DNA from: JAAXKN01 sp036261625
GTDB lineage: Bacteria; Bacteroidota; Ignavibacteria; Ignavibacteriales; SURF-24
Length of the DNA: 64,000 bases
NCBI GenBank assembly: GCA_036261625.1
Contig: DATAKL010000010.1
Span: forward strand, 1-64,000
Direction of reading: 5' to 3'
A program made the translations under genes and the position numbers. The notes beneath the pieces were generated by a model. That model saw nothing but the letters and a program-made list of their open reading frames with translations, was not told where the DNA came from and searched no databases. Of the stretch, positions 57,473-64,000 are shown piece by piece; the stretch's first letter is position 1; every line of letters starts with the position of its first letter.

Positions 57473-57521
57473 TTTGCAATAGAACTTGCAATAGGTTTCA
57501 GGCCGCATTAGACCGCAATAG
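57473..57521 (+). repeat. Right arm-type repeats near attR
   Basis: TTGCAATAG at 57474-57482 and 57486-57494 (12 bases apart, the same spacing as near attL) and CCGCAATAG at 57513-57521. ATAGAACTTGCAATAG at 57479-57494 equals the left copy. Probable integrase arm sites. Confidence 0.6.
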
Positions 57522-57559
57522 GCTACATGGGGATATATGAGTATATGGTAAGGATATAA

Positions 57560-57594
57560 AAAAAGCCCGAAAACATTCCGTTATCGGGCTTTTT
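57560..57594 (-). terminator. Phage-borne replacement terminator for tRNA-Thr
   Basis: AAAAAGCCCGA (57560-57570) and TCGGGCTTTTT (57584-57594) form an A/T-flanked hairpin directly downstream of the minus-strand tRNA. It lies on prophage DNA and substitutes for the host terminator now 38 kb away at 19646. Confidence 0.75.
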
Positions 57595-57597
57595 AGC

Positions 57598-57640
57598 GAG
57601 CTGGTGGAGGGACTTGAACCCCCGACCAGCTGATTACAAA
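57598..57640 (-). repeat. attR: 43-bp copy within intact tRNA-Thr
   Basis: Exact copy of 19681-19723. It forms the 3' half of the intact tRNA gene plus one downstream base. The integration cross-over lies within this repeat, probably in the anticodon-stem/loop part at its right end. Confidence 0.92.
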
Positions 57641-57671
57641 TCAGCTGCTCTACCAACTGAGCTACACCAGC
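57599..57671 (-). tRNA. tRNA-Thr (UGU anticodon)
   Basis: 73-nt cloverleaf: acceptor GCTGGTG pairs with CACCAGC; D arm GCTC..GAGC; anticodon stem CTGAT/ATCAG with loop TTTGTAA giving UGU; T arm GGGGG TTCAAGT CCCTC-type. Discriminator U (T), no encoded CCA. The tRNA is completed by prophage sequence at its 3' half and remains whole. Confidence 0.93.
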
Positions 57672-57832
57672 ATTTTCCTGAGTCTTAAAAATAAATTATT
57701 TTTTGCTCCTTCGCAAGATTAATTATTAAATAAACCATTTTTTTTAATATTTTCTGTAGTAAAAATATTGCCCATTGTTAATTGACACAGAAAATCTTCT
57801 TTTATCTTTAATCGTGACTCAGGACTTTTATA

Positions 57833-58594
57833 ATGCTTTCTAAAATTGAACTTAAATATTATTCGTCTCTCCTCAGGAAAAAAATACGCTCGGAGGAATC
57901 GAAATTCCTCGCCGAGGGCCGACGTATGATCGAGGAGGGGCTCCATAGCTCCTATAAATGCGAAATCGTCTTCGCCTCCACCCACTTCAGGGAAAATAAT
58001 CCCGATTTTATGGAGGAACTTGCCCAAACAAACCTCAGAATTGAAAACGTTCCTAACAGCGATTTCCAGAAGCTGAGCGATACGGAAAACCCCCAGGGCA
58101 TCGCTGCCGTTTTCCAAATGCCCGACGTAAAAGAAAATATCGGAAAATCTGACCTTATCGTGGCACTCGAAAATGTCTCGGACCCCGGCAACGCAGGCAC
58201 TATAATACGTACAAGCGACTGGTTCGGTATTAAGGAGGTTATCCTAAGCCAGAACTCTGTTGAGCTCTATAACCCTAAGGTCCTTAGAAGCAGCATGGGT
58301 TCGGTTTTCCACCTTCATGCATTTGAAGCGCCCGACTTTTTTAAGACTCTCCGTGAACTTAAGGAGAAGGGATATAAAATCCTCTGCGCGGATATGGAAG
58401 GGGAGGATGTGTTTTCGTTTACCCCCGGAGGGAAATCCGTTCTTGTAGTTTCAAGCGAGGCACAGGGGCCTTCGGAAGAGCTTTTAAGTATGAGCGATAA
58501 TGTTCTGTCCGTCCCTAGATTGGGTAAGGCGGAGTCCCTTAACGTTGCAAGTGCATCGGCGGTGATTTTGGGGGAGATTACAAGGAAGAAATAA
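57833..58594 (+). CDS. SpoU/TrmH family RNA 2'-O-methyltransferase
   Basis: 253-residue SPOUT enzyme transferring methyl from AdoMet to a ribose 2'-OH in rRNA or tRNA. Substrate-binding L30-like N-terminus (1-95). Knotted catalytic part: VALENVSDPGNAGTIIRTSDWFG (motif 1, conserved Asn and Arg), LVVSSEAQGPSEELL (motif 2) and RLGKAESLNVASASAVILGEI (motif 3, SLN). Length and motifs fit RlmB/TrmH-like 'RNA methyltransferase' paralogues. It lies just beyond the prophage and is divergent from tRNA-Thr. Confidence 0.9.
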   Translation: MLSKIELKYYSSLLRKKIRSEESKFLAEGRRMIEEGLHSSYKCEIVFASTHFRENNPDFMEELAQTNLRIENVPNSDFQKLSDTENPQGIAAVFQMPDVKENIGKSDLIVALENVSDPGNAGTIIRTSDWFGIKEVILSQNSVELYNPKVLRSSMGSVFHLHAFEAPDFFKTLRELKEKGYKILCADMEGEDVFSFTPGGKSVLVVSSEAQGPSEELLSMSDNVLSVPRLGKAESLNVASASAVILGEITRKK

Positions 58595-58616
58595 AATAAA
58601 TTGACGTTTACGGAAT

Positions 58617-58650
58617 GGCGCCATCCTGCGCTGAGGATGGCGCCGCCTTT
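58617..58650. terminator. Terminator between convergent genes
   Basis: GGCGCCATCC (58617-58626) pairs exactly with GGATGGCGCC (58635-58644), followed by GCCTTTTTA. It ends the methyltransferase transcript and probably also the hemerythrin transcript. Confidence 0.8.
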
Positions 58651-59058
58651 TTACTTTATCCCTTTTTCCTTCAGGAAGGGGGAATACTTCTGGTCGGTAT
58701 CCAGTATGTGATGTGTGATCCATTCTCTCAGGAAATTCAACACATCAATAGATACGAAGGCTGAACCGCTATTGAACCTGTTCTGGAAATCGGAGACCTT
58801 CTTTACAAAATCCGTATGCTCTTTTTTATGCGCCGAAAGTCCCGGAAAGGCAGTCTGCGTCATGAGCTTTTCTTCAAGCGAAAAATGATTAACCGTGTAT
58901 TTTACCAGGTTATCAAGTATTCCGGCCATTAAATCTTTAGCTTTGCCGACTTTCATAGCGTCATGCAGGTCATTTATGTAGTCTACCAGCTTCATGTGCT
59001 GATTATCGATTTCACTAATACCAACGCTTAATTTGGAGTTCCATGTTATAAAAGCCAT
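58651..59058 (-). CDS. Bacteriohemerythrin
   Basis: 135-residue di-iron O2-binding protein. Ligands are all visible: His21 (DNQHMKLV), His58 and Glu62 (HFSLEE), His77 and His81 (HKKEH), His117 and Asp122 (HILDTD), with WNSKLSVGISEID at the start. Single-domain, soluble, so likely oxygen storage, sensing or supply. Single-gene transcript; convergent terminator downstream. Confidence 0.92.
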   Translation of the reverse strand: MAFITWNSKLSVGISEIDNQHMKLVDYINDLHDAMKVGKAKDLMAGILDNLVKYTVNHFSLEEKLMTQTAFPGLSAHKKEHTDFVKKVSDFQNRFNSGSAFVSIDVLNFLREWITHHILDTDQKYSPFLKEKGIK

Positions 59059-59176
59059 TATTCCCCTTTGGTTTGTTTAGATTAAAGCAATCTTGAAATT
59101 ACTTTACCGGGCAGTGAATGTCAAGAAAATTGTGAAGTGCCGGAGTTAAAACCTCTCCGGCACCGGTGCATGAATT

Positions 59177-59401
59177 TTATTTCCGTAAAAAATACAGAAT
59201 TAGCGAGATTATTATGCTGAGCAGTATGGATGTCGCCAGGGGAAAATAGAATGTGAAATTTTTCCTCTGTATGTAAAAGTCACCGGGCAGCCTTCCCAGA
59301 AAAGGGATCTTTCCTGCAAAAAGCAGTATCAGGCCGAAAATTACAAGTGCAATGCCCGCAATAATTAAAAGCTTTGCAAACGGCTGAAATTGTGGTGCCA
59401 T
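59177..59401 (-). CDS. DUF2905 membrane protein
   Basis: 74 residues with two membrane helices (about 8-29 and 49-71) around FLGRLPGDFYIQRKNFTFYFPLATSIL, the DUF2905 signature. Function of the family is unknown. Upstream of hemerythrin by 118 bases, so probably a separate unit. Confidence 0.85.
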   Translation of the reverse strand: MAPQFQPFAKLLIIAGIALVIFGLILLFAGKIPFLGRLPGDFYIQRKNFTFYFPLATSILLSIIISLILYFLRK

Positions 59402-59472
59402 ATAAAACCAAATTAAACTTATGCAAAAAAAACGGGATTATTTTCCCTTGCTTACAATAGTGCCAATTGGCA

Positions 59473-60912
59473 CTATTTCAAAAGTACCATTTTTTTTGAA
59501 TCCTGGAAACTCCCCGCCTTTAACTGATATATATACACGCCGCTCGGGTAATTGGTTCCATCGAAGCTGAGTTTGTAGCGTCCGGGCTCCATGCTGCCGT
59601 TAAAAATGGATGTGATGAGTTTACCGGTAATGTCGTAGACCTCCAGGCGAACGTCGCTTCTGTCCTTAATGCTCACATTGAATGCTGTAGAGGAGTTGAA
59701 AGGATTAGGGAAATTTTCCGAGAGCCCGAATGTATCGGTCTTTTCCTGGGGGACGTAGGTCCCATCCAGATAGTCCAGCGTGTAGATCTTCCCGTCGTTA
59801 TAGACGCAGAAATAGAGTTCATTGTCCAGGGTCCTTCCCATCGAGGAGATATTCTTCTGTGTATTAAGGACGAGGTAATTCTCGGCGGGCTTTGTACTGT
59901 CGTAAGTAAGGGCCCAGATTCTGCCCGAACCGAAGTCGGCGTAGATATACTTGCCGTAGAGCAGAGGAAACTTCTTTCCGCGGTAGACATAGCCTCCTAT
60001 AATGGAAATGCCGCCCGAGGAATCGTGCCCGTATTCCCAGATCGGTTTTGTAAGTCCCGCAGTGTCGCATCCCGAAGGAGGTTTATAGCAGTGAAATCCT
60101 TCCATAATGCTCCAACCGTAGTTTTTGCCTTTTTCCACCACATCCACCTCTTCCCATTTATCCTGCCCCACGTCGCCCACCCAGAGCCATTTTGTAACGG
60201 GGTCGAAGCTGTAGCGGAAGGGATTGCGGAAGCCCACGGCCCAGATCTCCTGGCGTATGCCCTGTGTGTTGCCGACGAAAGGATTATCGGGCGGAATTGC
60301 ATAATTGAGCCCCGCCTGTGTATTCTTCACATCTATTCTGTTCATTTTTCCCAGAAGAATGGTCTTATTCTGCCCGTTGTTGAAGGGGTCGCCTCCCGAG
60401 CCCCCGTCGCCAAGGCCCAGATAAAGGTACCCGTCGGGACCGAATGCCAGCTGTCCGGCGTTATGGTTTTCGAAGGGCTGAAGCACCTCCAGAATTATAA
60501 ACCGGCTGTTTGGGTCGGCCTCATCGGGGTTGGATTTGCTTACTGTATAGCGTGCTATAACGGTTCTTAGCTGCGAAGGCGCCGTATAGTTTATATAGAA
60601 ATATCCGTTATTCTTAAAATCGGGGTCGAATGCCAGTCCGAGCAGACCCATTTCGCCGCCGTAGACTATATTAGATTCAATATCCAGGAATGTTTTAACT
60701 TTATACTGTGTGACTGTAGTATCATTGGGGAAAACGTAAATGGCTCCTTTCTGGGTTACAACGAAAACCCTGTTCGTTCCGTCGTCAGGCATCTGAATGT
60801 CTAAGGGCTGAAGTATGGATATGTTAGGAAATGCGGCCTTAAACTTAAACTGTGCGGTGAAATCTTGCGAAAAAGCGCATAAAAAGATGAGAACAGCAAT
60901 AAATTTATACAT
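59473..60912 (-). CDS. Glucose/sorbosone-type (PQQ) dehydrogenase with T9SS tail
   Basis: 479 residues. Signal peptide 1-20 (MYKFIAVLIFLCAFSQDFTAQ). Six-bladed beta-propeller of the GSDH family: IQMPDDGTNRVFVVTQKGAIYVF, GGEMGLLGLAFDPDFKNNGYFYINYT, FENHNAGQLAFGPDGYLYLGLGDGGSGGDPFNNGQNK (His of the PQQ site in ENHNAGQ), WAVGFRNPFRYSFDP, VGDVGQDKWEEVDVVEKGKNYGW. The C-terminal ~80 residues (ENFPNPFNSSTAFNVSI.. to SKKMVLLK) are a type IX secretion sorting domain, so the enzyme is exported across the outer membrane. Oxidises sugars or similar polyols, substrate not predictable. Confidence 0.88.
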   Translation of the reverse strand: MYKFIAVLIFLCAFSQDFTAQFKFKAAFPNISILQPLDIQMPDDGTNRVFVVTQKGAIYVFPNDTTVTQYKVKTFLDIESNIVYGGEMGLLGLAFDPDFKNNGYFYINYTAPSQLRTVIARYTVSKSNPDEADPNSRFIILEVLQPFENHNAGQLAFGPDGYLYLGLGDGGSGGDPFNNGQNKTILLGKMNRIDVKNTQAGLNYAIPPDNPFVGNTQGIRQEIWAVGFRNPFRYSFDPVTKWLWVGDVGQDKWEEVDVVEKGKNYGWSIMEGFHCYKPPSGCDTAGLTKPIWEYGHDSSGGISIIGGYVYRGKKFPLLYGKYIYADFGSGRIWALTYDSTKPAENYLVLNTQKNISSMGRTLDNELYFCVYNDGKIYTLDYLDGTYVPQEKTDTFGLSENFPNPFNSSTAFNVSIKDRSDVRLEVYDITGKLITSIFNGSMEPGRYKLSFDGTNYPSGVYIYQLKAGSFQDSKKMVLLK

Positions 60913-61119
60913 AGTGCAGCCTCCTTAATTCTGTATTTGTACTATATAAATACTATATAAAATGGGGGATGAAAGCAATGAAACATCCTCTCCCAGGGGA
61001 GAGGCAATTAAAAATTAAAAATTAAAAAGTGAGGACAGGGGAAAACAATTATGAATTGTGAATTTTGAGTTATGAATTGAAAGCGAGAGCATTAAGAAGA
61101 AAATCGAACAGGACGCATT
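60913..61119. other. Intergenic region with short AT-rich repeats
   Basis: No gene. It holds a CTCTCCCAGGGGAGAG hairpin (about 60989-61004), three AATTAAAA-type units near 61006-61028, and an ATTATGAATTGTGAATTTTGAG-like stretch near 61050-61075, resembling the degenerate AATTC-rich repeats often found between genes. Confidence 0.4.
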
Positions 61120-61695
61120 CTAAAAAATGTCTTTGTAGGATTTTATTTTTATTTCTTTTACTTCCCCCGGCTTGAGGTTTTCCAGTTTTATTTTGCCTAT
61201 GGAAATTCTTATTAGTCTTAATGTGGGAAAGCCTGCACTGGCGGTCATTTTTCTTACCTGGCGGTTTTTGCCTTCAATTAGCCTGATTGTGATCCATGAC
61301 GTGGGTATATTTTTTCTTTCCCTTATGGGCGGAATTCTTTCGGGCACTTTGGGTTCTTTTTGCAGCAGTTCTGCATGGGCCGGAAGGGTTTTTCTGTTTT
61401 CAATTATTACGCCCTTTTCAAGCTTCTCCAGGTCGCTTTTTTGTGGAATCCCTTCCACCTGCACTAGGTATTCCCTTTGGTGCGCATTTTTCGGGTTCAG
61501 GAGATAAAAATTGAGCTTTTTGTCGTTTGTAAGGAGTATAAGTCCTTCGCTGTCCATATCCAGGCGGCCGACGGCATAAACGTCGCGCTCGAAGGGGTAG
61601 AGTTCGGAAAGCGTTCTGCGTCCCCCGCTGTCTGTAAACTGGGTCAGCATTCCGTAAGGTTTATAGGCTATATAATACTTAAAAATGGGTTCCAT
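61120..61695 (-). CDS. Ribosomal large-subunit pseudouridine synthase (RluE/RsuA type)
   Basis: 191 residues from ATG 61695; an upstream start at 61737 adds a non-conserved stretch. No S4 domain, as in RluE/RluF-type enzymes. Catalytic segment DVYAVGRLDMDSEGLILLTNDKKL with the conserved Asp in GRLDMDSEG; later GKNRQVRKMTASAGFPTLRLIRISIG, the typical C-terminal block. Converts uridine to pseudouridine in 23S rRNA. Single-gene transcript. Confidence 0.87.
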   Translation of the reverse strand: MEPIFKYYIAYKPYGMLTQFTDSGGRRTLSELYPFERDVYAVGRLDMDSEGLILLTNDKKLNFYLLNPKNAHQREYLVQVEGIPQKSDLEKLEKGVIIENRKTLPAHAELLQKEPKVPERIPPIRERKNIPTSWITIRLIEGKNRQVRKMTASAGFPTLRLIRISIGKIKLENLKPGEVKEIKIKSYKDIF

Positions 61696-61853
61696 AAGCT
61701 GCTTTTGAAGGAAAAGTGAACACCCAAATTTACGCAATTAATCGGTTTATTATTACTTTTACTTTACTTATTTTAAGTGGTTAAATTCCGGTCTATCTTA
61801 AATAATTCTTTTCTGGAAACGGAAATTAAAGTAAACAGCAGGAAGAGGTTGTT

Positions 61854-62075
61854 ATGCAGAGAGATCAAAAGAAATATTTCGAGATTCTTAGAAGGTACGA
61901 AAGGAAATTCGAGCCCAGGGAGGCCGAAGATTACAAAATGCTTCTTATCCGCCATAAAGACGACGAGGATCTGGACAAACAGTCGCTCGAACGCCTTAAG
62001 GAGCTCTATCAGAAGTATTACGTCAACCGCGAAAGGAAAAACTATGACGATTTTTTTAAGAAACCGGAGGAATAA
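61854..62075 (+). CDS. Small charged protein, unknown
   Basis: 73 residues, highly charged and helical (QRDQKKYFEILRRYERKFEPREAEDYKMLLIRHKDDEDLDKQSLERLKELYQKYY). AAGAGG lies upstream of the ATG. 68 bases before the DUF2723 gene. No family recognised; the composition is that of a real small helical protein. Confidence 0.6.
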   Translation: MQRDQKKYFEILRRYERKFEPREAEDYKMLLIRHKDDEDLDKQSLERLKELYQKYYVNRERKNYDDFFKKPEE

Positions 62076-62143
62076 GCTGCAAATGATGGAACATTTAACA
62101 ACGTAACTATATATAAGGTTAACTATTTATCTTTGAGGAGTTA

Positions 62144-64000
62144 ATGAACAATAAGCTGGTCTATAGGATTACTGCTGCTGTGGTGTTTGTAATTTCTTTT
62201 GTTCAGTTTTTACTGACTGCACAGCCGTCTGTATCATTCTGGGATTGCGGGGAATTTACTGCCGCAGCCTATTCACTTCAGGTTCCGCATCCGCCGGGAG
62301 CGCCGTTTTTCTCCCTTATAGGAAGAATTTTTTCAATGCTTCCTTTTGGAAGCAACATCGGCTTCAGAGTAAATATGGTTTCCATACTCGCAAGCGCTTT
62401 TTCTGTTATGTTCCTTTACCTGATTGCTGTAAAACTGATTGAAAACATCAGGGGAAAGAAATCTTCAGGAGTGCTTGAAACAGTTACAACTTATCTGGCA
62501 GCCGCCATAGGCGCACTTTCTTTTTCATTCAGCGATACTTTCTGGTTTAACGGCGTTGAATCGGAAGTTTATGCTTCCAGTACATTCCTCTTCGCTTCTA
62601 TTACCTGGCTTATTATGGTATGGAATGAAAGAGCCGATGAGGCGGGAAATGAAAAGTATCTGGTTATGATTGCCTACCTGGTGGGTATTTCAATGGGCGT
62701 TCACCTGATGAGCGTTCTGGCAGTGGTGCCGGTAATAATGGTAGTAGTATTCAGAAAATACGTACAGGATGAGGAAACTCTTAAGAAAACGGGCTACATA
62801 TTCCTGGCGCATTCAGCTGTTGTGCTTTTGGTTGCAATTGCACTCTGGAGTGCTCAGAAGAGCCCGACTCCTCCTTCACCCGACGAGTTCCACGAGTTCG
62901 ATTCGCGCTTTGTATGGACAATGGTGGGCATAAGCGTTCTTATTATGGGTGTTTTCTGGAAGACAATTTTCAACAGGAATTCAATCTATACAGCCCTCAT
63001 CTTCGGCGGCATAGGCCTTATGCTCTGCTACCCGGGAGTTGTAAAGAAAATTCCGGCATTGCCTTTGATGTTCGGCGGATCGAGCACAACGGCTGATGTT
63101 CTGATAATTGCTCTTGTAGTGGTCCTGCTCGTCGGCATTATATACTGGGCTGTTAAGAATAACAAGCCTACAGTTAACCTGGCTGCAATGTCGCTTCTTT
63201 TTGTTGTCATCGGCTTTACTTCCTACGCCATGGTAATCATAAGAGCAAACCAGCAGCCCCCTATGAATGAAAATGAGCCGAACGACTTCCCTGAACTTGT
63301 TTCGTACCTGAACAGAGAGCAGTACGGCGACTTCCCTGAATTTAAGAGAAGATTTGCTACGGAACCTCACCAGCAGGTGGTTTATAACAACTACTCAAGC
63401 GACCTGGATTTCCTCTGGAAATACCAGATGGATCATATGTTCCACAGATACCTTTTCTGGAACTATATAGGCCGCCAGGGCTGGGAACAGGATATGGGAG
63501 TAGACTGGAAGCAGCTCTTCGGAATTCCGTTCCTGATAGGACTGCTGGGCATTTATTACCATTTTAAGAAAGACTGGAAAATGGCGGCGGTCTTTATGGT
63601 CATGTTTATCTTTCAGGGATATCTGACCGCATTCTATCAGAATCAGCAGGAGCCGCAGCCGAGAGAAAGGGACTATTTCTATGTGGGAGCCTTTTTTGTG
63701 TTTTCAATATGGATCGGCCTGGGTATAAAGGGTCTGGTGGAAATGGTTCAGGAAGGTATTAAAAAGCCGTCATTGGCACGTGCTGCAGCCTACGGTGTGC
63801 TTGCTCTTGGAATTATTTTTATTCCTTTTAACATGGCAAGAGCCAACTGGTTTACACACGACAGATCGAGAAACTGGGTGCCATGGGATTATTCTTACAA
63901 CATGCTCCAGAGCTGCGCTCCGAATGCAATTTTGTTCACTAACGGGGATAACGATACTTTCCCCCTGTGGTATCTGCAGGATGTTGAAGGCATAAGGCGC
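62144..64000 (+). CDS. GT117/DUF2723 membrane protein (5' part)
   Basis: The frame is open from ATG 62144 (GAGGAG at 62135-62140) to the window end, 619 codons, so it is truncated by the window. N-terminal membrane helix, then the family signature PSVSFWDCGEFTAAAYSLQVPHPPGAPFFSLIGRIFS near residues 28-65 (WDCGE and HPPG), repeated helices, and later QNQQEPQPRERDYFYVGAFFVF and NAILFTNGDNDTFPLWYLQDVEG. This DUF2723 family (glycosyltransferase family 117 class) is characteristic of Bacteroidota and relatives and probably transfers sugar from a lipid carrier at the outer face of the cytoplasmic membrane. Confidence 0.85.
   Translation, partial: MNNKLVYRITAAVVFVISFVQFLLTAQPSVSFWDCGEFTAAAYSLQVPHPPGAPFFSLIGRIFSMLPFGSNIGFRVNMVSILASAFSVMFLYLIAVKLIENIRGKKSSGVLETVTTYLAAAIGALSFSFSDTFWFNGVESEVYASSTFLFASITWLIMVWNERADEAGNEKYLVMIAYLVGISMGVHLMSVLAVVPVIMVVVFRKYVQDEETLKKTGYIFLAHSAVVLLVAIALWSAQKSPTPPSPDEFHEFDSRFVWTMVGISVLIMGVFWKTIFNRNSIYTALIFGGIGLMLCYPGVVKKIPALPLMFGGSSTTADVLIIALVVVLLVGIIYWAVKNNKPTVNLAAMSLLFVVIGFTSYAMVIIRANQQPPMNENEPNDFPELVSYLNREQYGDFPEFKRRFATEPHQQVVYNNYSSDLDFLWKYQMDHMFHRYLFWNYIGRQGWEQDMGVDWKQLFGIPFLIGLLGIYYHFKKDWKMAAVFMVMFIFQGYLTAFYQNQQEPQPRERDYFYVGAFFVFSIWIGLGIKGLVEMVQEGIKKPSLARAAAYGVLALGIIFIPFNMARANWFTHDRSRNWVPWDYSYNMLQSCAPNAILFTNGDNDTFPLWYLQDVEGIRR

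Larger units (their letters stand above)
19681..57640. mobile_element. Complete siphovirus prophage in tRNA-Thr(UGU)
   Basis: The unit is 37,917 bases from attL to attR. All expected modules are present and open: tyrosine integrase, XRE repressor and early regulators, replication initiator with internal iterons, helicase-methyltransferase, lambda-type terminase, portal, protease-capsid fusion, connectors, lysis genes, tail tube, frameshifted chaperone, tape measure, and a large tail fibre. Nearly all genes overlap or abut (ATGA, TAATG), with only short gaps at control regions. No interrupted essential gene was seen, so it may be functional. A long non-contractile tail is inferred from the tape measure and the absence of sheath or baseplate genes. 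Confidence 0.95.

Overview
The window is a chromosomal segment of a Gram-negative bacterium, most likely a member of the Ignavibacteria/Bacteroidota side of the tree. This is inferred from a secreted glucose/sorbosone-type dehydrogenase with a type IX secretion C-terminal tail, a GT117/DUF2723 membrane protein, S9A prolyl oligopeptidase, several lipoprotein and 'AQ' signal peptides, and visible GGAGG-type ribosome binding sites. No rRNA or other marker fixes the species.

Left host region (1-19680). A minus-strand block runs response regulator -> sensor kinase -> PepSY-like periplasmic protein -> TolC -> HlyD-type adaptor -> RND pump, a two-component-controlled efflux locus. Next come a c-type cytochrome, a PAS sensor kinase with a cysteine cluster and a flavodoxin-fold reductase. 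A plus-strand arsenic operon follows: arsR, thiol-redox protein, ACR3 arsenite carrier, ArsP-like permease, second thiol-redox protein, periplasmic thioredoxin, CcdA-like membrane protein. Two copies of one dyad mark the probable ArsR operators. Then come a prolyl oligopeptidase, a lipoprotein, and about 800 bases of non-coding sequence with two pairs of small palindromic repeats.

Prophage (19681-57640, about 37.9 kb). A complete-looking siphovirus prophage sits in a tRNA-Thr(UGU) gene, bounded by a 43-bp exact direct repeat. The tRNA is intact at the right (57599-57671) and its 3' fragment is left at 19681-19723. Plus-strand genes at the right end are an XRE repressor, two small membrane/lipoprotein 'moron' genes and a tyrosine integrase. 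Everything else is read leftward from a promoter buried in a 17-bp-arm dyad: ribbon-helix-helix and other regulators, ParB-like protein, a replication initiator carrying six palindromic iterons inside its own gene (lambda O-like origin), a helicase-methyltransferase fusion, many small Cys-rich proteins, ASCH and DUF1064 proteins, minor tail Z-like protein, a possible cos region, lambda-type terminase (Nu1/A), gpW-like, portal, protease-capsid fusion with an internal start, head-tail joining proteins, a lysis cassette nested in the tail genes, tail tube, tail chaperone with a programmed -1 frameshift (G/GT), tape measure, a 2337-residue tail fibre/tip protein and two distal small genes. No structural gene is visibly broken, so the prophage may be inducible.

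Right host region (57672-64000). tRNA/rRNA methyltransferase (SpoU), hemerythrin, DUF2905 membrane protein, T9SS-targeted sugar dehydrogenase, RluE-type pseudouridine synthase, a small charged protein, and a GT117/DUF2723 gene that runs off the window end.

The most rewarding signals are in the prophage: the frameshift, the in-gene origin, the compact immunity switch, the internal capsid start, the replacement tRNA terminator, and several genes too short for ordinary ORF calling.
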